Shown here piece after piece: positions 57,641 through 64,000 of a stretch of 64,000 nt of DNA. The notes beneath the pieces are model-generated. The model searched no databases and was not told the origin of the DNA. It saw only the letters and a list, made by a program, of their open reading frames with translations. This DNA comes from Collinsella sp. (GTDB lineage Bacteria; Actinomycetota; Coriobacteriia; Coriobacteriales; Coriobacteriaceae): the NCBI GenBank assembly GCA_019414055.1, contig DXMV01000014.1, positions 1 to 64,000 of the forward strand, written 5' to 3'. The translations under genes were made by a program, and so were the position numbers. Each line of letters starts with the position of its first letter. The first letter of the stretch is position 1.

Positions 57641-57686
57641 ACTCACGTTCCCTTCCTGTCTTTATGTCTTACAAAATAGATGAAGT

Positions 57687-57739
57687 GCCCTGACGCACGA
57701 TGACGCGCCCCTCCTTATAAGGGGCGCGTCTATCAGGGC
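57687..57739 (-). other. Intercistronic hairpin between GH2 and GH20
   Basis: Perfect 10-bp stem GACGCGCCCC (57702-57711) with 57721-57730, inside a 7-bp outer stem GCCCTGA/TCAGGGC (57687-57693, 57733-57739). It starts 3 nt after the GH2 stop. There is no T tract, so it is probably an mRNA-stability or processing element, or a leaky terminator, rather than the end of the operon. Confidence 0.65.
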
Positions 57740-57742
57740 GCG

Positions 57743-60700
57743 CTAGTTCTGACGGCGCTTGCGGGCAACGATGCCCCAAGCGATAGCCGCCACGCCAGCA
57801 AAGCCAGCCATCGCAACTGCGATCAGCGTGGAGTCGCCCGTGCCGGGCATGACTCCGTTGCCCTTACCGGGCTTGCCGGAGGCACTGGGCTTGGTAGATG
57901 CATCGGGCTTGTTTCCGGTATTACCGGTGTTGCCCTGGTTGCCGTTGCCACCCTGGTTACCGCCACCGGGCTGCTCCGGCTTAGGCTGATCGGGGTTGGG
58001 CTTGTCCGGCTTGGTCGGAGCCTTCTTGCTTACGGTAACGACGTAGCTGTTGGACTTGCCACCATAGGTAACGGTCACCTCAAGGTTGCCATTCTCCGTC
58101 AGCTCCGTGTCCAGACTCGGATTGAACGTAAAGTCGTTCTTGGTCGACTCGCTGTACTCAACCTGGTCCGTGGTGCCATTGCTGTAGGACAGCGTCAGAA
58201 CCAGGCCGGTCGGGTCGAGCTTGTCGCCCTCGGTGTAAGCGCGCTTGGCGGCATCGGCGTTCACCGCAATGCCCTCGAGCGTCGGCTTGGTCTCGGTAAC
58301 GTTTACGACCTTATCGACAGAACCTGTGTAGTCCTCGATGCCGGTCACGGTAACGGTGACCTGACGGCCGTTCTCGCTCACGTCGCCCATCTCAAAGCCA
58401 AGCTTGTAGTCCAGGCCATAGGTGAGCTTCTCGCCGTCGACCGTAACCTCGACCATCTTGGCGATTTGAGCCTTAATGTCCTCTTCGTCGTTGATGTTCG
58501 CGACCTCAAGAGCATCGGTAGCAGCAACCTGCTCGGTCTTGATCTCGACAGCCGGGCTCGTCTTGCGCAGGCGAATCTCGGCGGCACTCATGTGCTCATT
58601 GTCGCCGCTGGCAGCCTGGGTGCCGTTGGCCTTAAAGCGGAAGTACTTAGCCGTGACGGGGTGATCGAACTGAGCAACACGCCAGCCCATCTCAAAGCCC
58701 TCGTCCTTGTAGCCCTTCCAGTGACCAGTGGAAATGGTCTTCCACTCGTCGGACTCATTCTCGCGATACTGAATCTCGTAATCGGTAACGATGCCGTTGT
58801 AGCCGCCGTCGCCACCGGAGTTACGCGGCAGGTAGCGCAGTGCCTCGACGCTCGTGGCCTCCTTGAGCTCCATAGAGACCCACAGCTGATCGGCGCTGGG
58901 CTTAAAGCCGTTCCTCCAATTGGTATGGAAGTACGTGGCGTTGTTCTTATCGAACGCAAACTCGACGGGACCCTCGTTGCCAGAAGCGGGGTTCAACTCG
59001 CTGCCAGCAGCCTTGTTCTTGATGTCCTCATTGGGAACGTCGCGCTCATCGTTGTCGTCGGGCAGCACGCTCGAGCTGCTGTCAGCAGCCAGGTTGATGA
59101 CAAAGGTCTTGCGCGTAGCGTGGTCTTCGGACTCAAGGATGATGTTGATCTTGTTGTCGTGAGCCGGCAGCACGGTAACGGCGGTGTTCTTGGCCGGAAC
59201 GGCCTCAACCGTCGCAAAGAGGGCGGCAGTGGAATAGCTGCCCTTCTCGAGATTGCTGACGCTCAGCTTCTTGCCGTTGACCGTCAGGCTATCGAGCGCA
59301 GCATCGGTATTGGTGTCGAAGCTACCCTTGGCCTCGAGCAGCTGGATCTCGGTGATGCAGACGCAGGGCTTGGCGTTGGGGAGCGTCACGTTCTTATTCG
59401 TGAAGGTGAACCTCACGAACGTAGCGAGCGTCGGCTCGAACTCGTAGGTATAGGGCTTAACGCGGTTGTTGGCAGAACCGATGGTCTCGGTCGTGGCAAC
59501 TTCGCGCCATGCCTTGCCGTCCTCGGAAACCTCGAGCTTGGTGGTGCCGGCATCGGGATAGCTTGCAGACCAAGAATCCTCGACGAAGTGCACCACGGCA
59601 CGACCCAGACGCTGCTGGGTGTTGTAGTTAAAGGTTACGCTCGACTTGGTGTTGCCCTCCTCCTGTGCATAGGTATAGTTGGACCAGCACGAAGTGTTTG
59701 CGCTGCCGTCGCCCTTGCCGGGAGTAAAGGCGGTCACGCCATCGTTGATAGCAGACAGGGAGTCGGACTGCTTGTTCTCGGGCACGCTCTGCGTGACGCT
59801 CATGAGAGCGCCGCAGTTAGCGACGTTGTCACCGATGGTCACTTTCTCGTTCTGAACGCGAATCGTAGCGGTAACAGTCAGGTCCTTACCAAAGACATTG
59901 GCGGTGCCCTTGACGGTCACCGTGCCGGCCTTGTTGTAGGCATCCTCGGCCGGAGTCTCCCACTTAACGGGGAAGCTCGCATTAAGGACGGTGCCGTCGG
60001 CCATAGCGGCAGGACGCGCATCGGGAAGCGATGCGACGGTACCAACCGGAGTGGTGGCCGAATAGTTCAGAAGCGCCGCGACCTCATCAAGCACGGTTAC
60101 GGTGCAAGAGACCTTGGCACCCTCGACCTCGCCGGAAACCTGGAAGGTGCCAGGCTTGGAGAGAGCGTCCTTGTTGATGTTGTCCCAGGCAACGTTCTTC
60201 TTCTCGGACGTGCCGTCAGAGTAGTTGACGTCAACCTGCTTGGGCAGGGAAAGCTCGCTGCCCGTCTTTACATAGTAGAAACGGGAGTAGAGCAGGCTCG
60301 AAATCGACTTGGGAGCAGCAGGATCGCTGGAACCCGTAGAGGAGATCGTCACCGTCTTGGAAGCGAGACCGTCAGCAGTCACGGTAACGGTGATGTCGCC
60401 ACCCTTGCCGTTGGAACGCACAATGCCCACCAGCTGACCAGCCCAGGCGTTGCGGTTGTTGTCGCGGTAGGACTGATGGTCGGGGGAGCTACCGTTGTCG
60501 ATACCGGCGAGCTCGCCTGCGCCACTGACCTTAAACTTCACGTTGTTCTTGGCGTCGGGAACGATGTTGCCGTTCTGGTCCTTGACGCTCACGGTGACAT
60601 AAGCCAGGTCGCCCTTGCCAGAAAGATCGGCACGATCGACCGAAGCGTCGAGCTTGGCGGCAGCACCGGTGGTCGTCACGCTCTGACGGCCATCCCAGTT

Positions 60701-63064
60701 CTCGGTCGAGACAACGTGACCGCTCTCGTCATAGGCCTTGGCGGTAATGGTACCATCGGCATACGGAACATTCCAGCTGAGCCAGAGGTTCTCGGCCGTC
60801 TTACCGCTCTTGCCCTCACCCTCATAGATCTGATAGGTGTAGCCAGCAGCGGTGGTCTTCTTGGTAAACGTCTTCTTGCCCAGCGACTGCGGAGTCGTGG
60901 AGCCCTTAGGCGTAAAGAAGAGCTCAACGCCGGCGGCGTCGGTGTAGACAACGACCTTGACCTTGCCGCTGTTGTCCTTCGTGACCATGCCGCTCTTCCA
61001 AGCAGGAAGGATATGCAGCGTGTGCAGGCTGTCGTTCCACTGGCTCTGATACAGATAGAACGTATCCTTGGGCAGGCCGGCCGTATCGATGATGCCGAAG
61101 TAGGAGTTCTTCGGCGCGATGCTCCAGTCGCCACCCTGGACACCGGCAGTAACGCCGTTCCACGGAGTGGGCTCGCCCAGGTAGTCGAAGCCAGTCCAGA
61201 CATACTCACCGGCAACAAAGTCGCGAGTGATGGTGTCATACCATGCCTGGGAGGCCGTGTGGCCCCAGCTCACGTAAGACGTGTCATAAGAAGTAAGCTG
61301 GTGTCCGCCTGCATCGGCCATGCTGCCGAGCGTGTTATAAACGCCACGACTGTTAACGGACGAGACGGTCTCAGAACCGTAGAACTTCCAAGACGGGTTG
61401 TTGGCGTGCAGCTGATCGTACCTGCTGCCGTCGGCGTAATTGATACCGATCAGACCACCAGCGTTGGCGAGGTTGTCGGGATGATAATTCCACGAGCCAC
61501 CCTTGAGCTGGTTGTCGCCAAGCGTCACGGGACGAGAGGTGTCGGCCTCTTTGGTCCACTTGATAAGGTTGAGCTGAGCAGTCTCGTCAAACGGCTTGGT
61601 GCCGCCGGTGATCATCTCGTTACCCACGGACCACATGATGACCGAGGGAGAGTTAAAGTCACGGGCGATGGTCGCCTTAAGATCGAACTCGGCCCAGACC
61701 TGATCGGACTTGGCACCGATGATCTTGGAGTCGCCGACCTTCTTATTGAAGAAACGAGCGTAGTCGAAGCTGTTGCCGTTCTTCGCATCGGTCCAGCCGT
61801 CGAAGATCTCCTCGTCGAGCAGGATACCCTGCTCCTCGCACACCTCAACGAGCACGCGAGACGGCGTGTTGTGAGACGTGCGGATGGAGTTGCAGCCCAT
61901 CTCCTTCAGGATACGCACCTGGCGCTCGACAGCCGCACGGCTATCGACGGAACCCAGGGCGCCCTGATCGTGGTGCATGCAGACGCCCTTGAGCTTGACA
62001 TTCTTGCCGTTAAGGGAAAAGCCGTTGGTGACATCGTAGTTAAACCAGCGGTAACCGAACACCGTGTCATACGTGTCGACGACCTTGTCATCAACCTTGA
62101 CATCGGTGCGAACCGTGTAGAGGTTGGGGGACTCGGTGGACCAAAGGCTCGGGTTGGCAGCACTGATCTGAGACTCGATAGTCTTGGACTCGCCTGCGGC
62201 AACAGCCTGAGCGTCGGTAGTCACAGTGCCGATGGCCTGTTCGACCTTGCCACCCTTAGGGAAGATGGTCTGCACGAGCGTCACGTTAGCGTCCTTGTCA
62301 CCATTATTAACAATGGTGGACGAGAGCTTGGTGGTCACGTTGCCACCGTTCTCGCTCTGGAGCTGAGGAGCGCTCACGTGGACGCCGTCTCTGGTCACAG
62401 AAACCTTGTCGGTCACCACGAGGTCGACATTGCGACCGATGCCCGAGCCAGAATACCAACGGCTGGAAGGAACCTGATGGTTGACCTTGACGGCGATGGT
62501 ATTCTCCTCGCCCGTCTTGAGGTACGGGGTGAGGTCGAACGAGAAGGGCGTGTAGCCATACGGATGGTTGCCCAGCTCGGTACCGTTGACCCAAACGGTG
62601 GCATCCATGTAGACACCATCGAAATCGATGCGAATCAGCTTGCCCGCAAGAGTGCTATCGAGAAAGAAGCTCTTGCGATACCAGCCGATACCGCCCGGCT
62701 TATAGGCGCTCTCGGCCTCGAGGTTGGACGCATAGTCCTGATCGATGCTGTAGTCATGCGGAAGCGTGACGTACTGCCACGACGAGTCATCGAAAGAGCC
62801 GGCCTGAGCGCCGCTGGCGTCGCCCAGGTTGAATTTCCAGTTGTCGTTAAACGAAACCGTACGTTGAGACGGATCGCTCACGTTACTCACATAAGCGATC
62901 TCGGGCGCAGAACTCATCTGAGTCTGCGTCTGCGAGCGCAACTCGGGCGAAACATCGCCTGCTGCCCACGCCTGGGCTACGGGAAGGGTGAACGCAGCCG
63001 CAGCAAATGCCGCCGCGCACACCGCCCCCCGTGCCCACCTAACTACACGACCGTTACTTACCAT
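57743..63064 (-). CDS. Sortase-anchored GH2 beta-galactosidase
   Basis: 1773 residues. Signal peptide (1 to about 34), the GH2 sugar-binding, immunoglobulin-like and TIM-barrel domains (about 60-650), with acid/base Glu about 482 in VGNEMITG and nucleophile Glu about 565 in YGSETVSS. These are followed by a DUF4982-like and several Big-type immunoglobulin-like domains, two F5/8-type CBM domains (about 1100-1240 and 1400-1540), a Pro/Gly/Asn-rich spacer, an MPGTG sorting signal, a membrane segment and RKRRQN. It would release beta-linked galactose from host or dietary glycans. The frame is open to 63271; the ATG at 63064 starts the signal peptide and has a GAAAGGGG site 12 nt upstream. Confidence 0.92.
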   Translation of the reverse strand: MVSNGRVVRWARGAVCAAAFAAAAFTLPVAQAWAAGDVSPELRSQTQTQMSSAPEIAYVSNVSDPSQRTVSFNDNWKFNLGDASGAQAGSFDDSSWQYVTLPHDYSIDQDYASNLEAESAYKPGGIGWYRKSFFLDSTLAGKLIRIDFDGVYMDATVWVNGTELGNHPYGYTPFSFDLTPYLKTGEENTIAVKVNHQVPSSRWYSGSGIGRNVDLVVTDKVSVTRDGVHVSAPQLQSENGGNVTTKLSSTIVNNGDKDANVTLVQTIFPKGGKVEQAIGTVTTDAQAVAAGESKTIESQISAANPSLWSTESPNLYTVRTDVKVDDKVVDTYDTVFGYRWFNYDVTNGFSLNGKNVKLKGVCMHHDQGALGSVDSRAAVERQVRILKEMGCNSIRTSHNTPSRVLVEVCEEQGILLDEEIFDGWTDAKNGNSFDYARFFNKKVGDSKIIGAKSDQVWAEFDLKATIARDFNSPSVIMWSVGNEMITGGTKPFDETAQLNLIKWTKEADTSRPVTLGDNQLKGGSWNYHPDNLANAGGLIGINYADGSRYDQLHANNPSWKFYGSETVSSVNSRGVYNTLGSMADAGGHQLTSYDTSYVSWGHTASQAWYDTITRDFVAGEYVWTGFDYLGEPTPWNGVTAGVQGGDWSIAPKNSYFGIIDTAGLPKDTFYLYQSQWNDSLHTLHILPAWKSGMVTKDNSGKVKVVVYTDAAGVELFFTPKGSTTPQSLGKKTFTKKTTAAGYTYQIYEGEGKSGKTAENLWLSWNVPYADGTITAKAYDESGHVVSTENWDGRQSVTTTGAAAKLDASVDRADLSGKGDLAYVTVSVKDQNGNIVPDAKNNVKFKVSGAGELAGIDNGSSPDHQSYRDNNRNAWAGQLVGIVRSNGKGGDITVTVTADGLASKTVTISSTGSSDPAAPKSISSLLYSRFYYVKTGSELSLPKQVDVNYSDGTSEKKNVAWDNINKDALSKPGTFQVSGEVEGAKVSCTVTVLDEVAALLNYSATTPVGTVASLPDARPAAMADGTVLNASFPVKWETPAEDAYNKAGTVTVKGTANVFGKDLTVTATIRVQNEKVTIGDNVANCGALMSVTQSVPENKQSDSLSAINDGVTAFTPGKGDGSANTSCWSNYTYAQEEGNTKSSVTFNYNTQQRLGRAVVHFVEDSWSASYPDAGTTKLEVSEDGKAWREVATTETIGSANNRVKPYTYEFEPTLATFVRFTFTNKNVTLPNAKPCVCITEIQLLEAKGSFDTNTDAALDSLTVNGKKLSVSNLEKGSYSTAALFATVEAVPAKNTAVTVLPAHDNKINIILESEDHATRKTFVINLAADSSSSVLPDDNDERDVPNEDIKNKAAGSELNPASGNEGPVEFAFDKNNATYFHTNWRNGFKPSADQLWVSMELKEATSVEALRYLPRNSGGDGGYNGIVTDYEIQYRENESDEWKTISTGHWKGYKDEGFEMGWRVAQFDHPVTAKYFRFKANGTQAASGDNEHMSAAEIRLRKTSPAVEIKTEQVAATDALEVANINDEEDIKAQIAKMVEVTVDGEKLTYGLDYKLGFEMGDVSENGRQVTVTVTGIEDYTGSVDKVVNVTETKPTLEGIAVNADAAKRAYTEGDKLDPTGLVLTLSYSNGTTDQVEYSESTKNDFTFNPSLDTELTENGNLEVTVTYGGKSNSYVVTVSKKAPTKPDKPNPDQPKPEQPGGGNQGGNGNQGNTGNTGNKPDASTKPSASGKPGKGNGVMPGTGDSTLIAVAMAGFAGVAAIAWGIVARKRRQN

Positions 63065-63465
63065 GGCAGCAGCGCCCCTTTCTAAAGCTCCGCAAAGAGG
63101 ACCGTTGTCTATTGCGGCTTGCTCGTCCACGCGTTGCGTAAGCGCACCCTGCGCAGCCTCGACACAGAGTGGACTGATACTAAAAACACGCTTTACTTGT
63201 AACTTAAAAACAATCCGCTTCTCGAGCGGTGAGCGGCGAACGGTTTTGGGGATCTGAGCGCCGTTATCCATGGTCAGCGAGGTGTTAACGCAAACATCTT
63301 TTGAGGCGGCAGTATAAACCGTAAGCTCAGATGCCCAATTCGGAGCAGCTGGGCAGCATACCGATATGCTTACATTCTACTGATATTCATAAAACTATTT
63401 CTATTTAATGCGAATATACATTTTATAATTTGGGCAACAAATCGATGAACGGTTATACCTGCAAT

Positions 63466-63506
63466 TAAAGGTACTTAATTAAGCATACCTTTAGAATAAT
63501 ATGCAA
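63466..63506 (-). promoter_or_regulatory. Candidate promoter with overlapping inverted-repeat operator
   Basis: Minus-strand TTGCAT (63506-63501), 17-nt spacer, CTTAAT (63483-63478). Over the -10 lies the inverted repeat TAAAGGTA (63466-63473) / TACCTTTA (63486-63493) with TTAATTAA in its centre. A regulator bound there would block the promoter. The boxes are only moderate matches. Confidence 0.35.
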
Positions 63507-63535
63507 TTGAGCTTTTTGTGACGCTTAAACTTTTG

Positions 63536-63573
63536 TCGAACATCGATGCCTATATCGAACATCGATGCCTATA
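63536..63573. repeat. 19-bp tandem duplication
   Basis: TCGAACATCGATGCCTATA occurs twice with no gap and no mismatch. Each unit contains the palindrome ATCGAT. It lies about 30 nt upstream of the candidate promoter on the minus strand and could be a pair of activator sites or a replication slip. Confidence 0.85.
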
Positions 63574-63619
63574 TATTAGTGTCTTGTCCATCGTCGGCTC
63601 TCCCGTACGTAAACGCAAA

Positions 63620-63641
63620 GAGGCTCGCCAAAGCGAGCCTC
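63620..63641 (-). terminator. Terminator of decayed aldolase gene
   Basis: GAGGCTCGC / GCGAGCCTC perfect 9-bp stem with a CAAA loop, followed on the minus strand by TTTG. It lies just after the remnant stop at 63650. Confidence 0.75.
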
Positions 63642-63649
63642 CCAACAAG

Positions 63650-63831
63650 TCAAAACCTCATCTCATGGATTGATTGGCCGCAGAATTTCACCATGGTCTC
63701 GACCATGAACTCGGGGGGACGGGATCGCCCGTGGCTTCGGCAGCATCAATCGCAACGCGAACGGCTTCAAGGCTCGACGTGTTAAACGCCGCGATAGCCA
63801 TGTTGTTCTGCTCGGCAATAGCGCAGATGTT
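63650..63831 (-). pseudogene. Remnant of class II (fructose/tagatose-bisphosphate) aldolase
   Basis: The piece NICAIAEQNNMAIAAFNTSSLEAV...GDPV resembles the N-terminus of class II aldolases (substrate AFN motif). After the V at 63718-63720 the frame breaks in a run of six G/C (63713-63718), and in the next frame a short tail ending SIHEMRF and a stop follows, as expected of the protein's C-terminal end. About 230 central residues, including the metal-binding histidines, are missing. It must be inactive: an internal deletion plus a frame change. No ribosome site or start is seen. Confidence 0.55.
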
Positions 63832-63919
63832 ACGACGATGACAAGCATGATGGTTGCTTCCATCGGTTTCCAAGACCGAACGTCGGGCTCGGGTTCTTAT
63901 TTCATATCGCAATCGAACT

Positions 63920-64000
63920 ATTGGTGACGCGGGTGTCGACGGTCCGAATCCTGCCCTTAGACCAGAAGAGCCCGGCACCATAGCGGTACCGGGCTCGATA
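63920..64000 (+). repeat. Bipartite repeat, copy 2 (right island boundary)
   Basis: Module 2 (63920-63951) is identical over 32 nt to 45219-45250; module 1 (63955-64000, cut by the window end) matches 45126-45170 apart from its loop. Same orientation as copy 1. It is the outer boundary of the glycosidase segment. Confidence 0.75.

Larger units (their letters stand above)
63065..63619. other. Regulatory region upstream of the glycosidase operon
   Basis: 555 nt; the part 63350-63580 is strongly AT-rich against the GC-rich genes around it. It holds the promoter/operator candidate and tandem repeat listed below. A long 5' leader of about 300-400 nt is implied if the promoter near 63490 is used. 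No gene is supported. Confidence 0.6.

Noticed and set aside
52862..57679. 1605-codon open frame antisense to the GH20 gene
   Set aside because: It mirrors the coding strand across its whole length. High GC and strong codon bias remove stop codons from this antisense frame; the product is Gly/Leu/Val-rich with no domain, signal peptide or ribosome site.
58466..63085. 1539-codon open frame antisense to the GH2 gene
   Set aside because: Same shadow effect; the other strand has a signal peptide, catalytic residues and a sorting signal.

Overview
The window looks like chromosomal DNA of a high-GC gut actinobacterium of the Coriobacteriia, most likely Collinsella or a close relative. This is inferred from gene content (actinobacterial kinase/FHA/SEDS-PBP cell-wall operon, LytTR two-component systems, pyruvate:ferredoxin oxidoreductase, cellobiose-type PTS, sortase-anchored glycosidases), not from a marker gene. 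No rRNA or convincing complete tRNA gene was found, and no CRISPR array.

Layout. 0.2-12 kb, all minus strand: a YfcE-like phosphodiesterase; a glycosyltransferase/LytS kinase/LytTR regulator operon; a UMF1-family transporter; a zinc-dependent phospholipase-C-like protein; a second LytTR regulator and LytS kinase; an amidohydrolase; and an APC permease. 12.2 kb (+): a membrane-anchored C39-like peptidase. 13.6-19.1 kb (minus): a complete lactose/cellobiose-type PTS operon (PRD regulator, EIIA, EIIB, EIIC, GH1 6-phospho-beta-glycosidase), flanked on both sides by related intergenic repeats. 19.5-24.7 kb: carbamate kinase (arcC) and pyruvate:ferredoxin oxidoreductase (nifJ), separated by an AT-rich spacer and a 125-bp palindrome. 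25.1-28.8 kb: a membrane protein/Ser-Thr kinase/FHA operon. 29-34 kb: recR, ybaB and dnaX, with a three-gene insertion of small unrecognised proteins between dnaX and ybaB.

34.0-45.0 kb (+): a YcxB-like membrane protein, then the cell-envelope signalling operon: Ser/Thr kinase, FhaA, FhaB, PP2C phosphatase, one polypeptide fusing a SEDS glycosyltransferase (RodA/FtsW) to a penicillin-binding transpeptidase, and a PASTA kinase (PknB). Four of the five junctions overlap by 4 bp or are under 20 nt, so kinases, phosphatase, phosphopeptide readers and the peptidoglycan synthase are probably made together.

45.1-64 kb: an intact IS3-type element with a programmed -1 frameshift site, then three very large cell-wall-anchored glycosidases on the minus strand: GH2 beta-galactosidase, GH20 beta-N-acetylhexosaminidase and GH84 beta-N-acetylglucosaminidase. 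Together they could strip Gal and GlcNAc from host mucin-type or N-acetyllactosamine glycans outside the cell. Upstream lie a regulatory region with an inverted and a tandem repeat, and a decayed class II aldolase. Two copies of the same bipartite repeat, in direct orientation, lie at the two ends of this segment, which makes it look like an acquired or mobile island.
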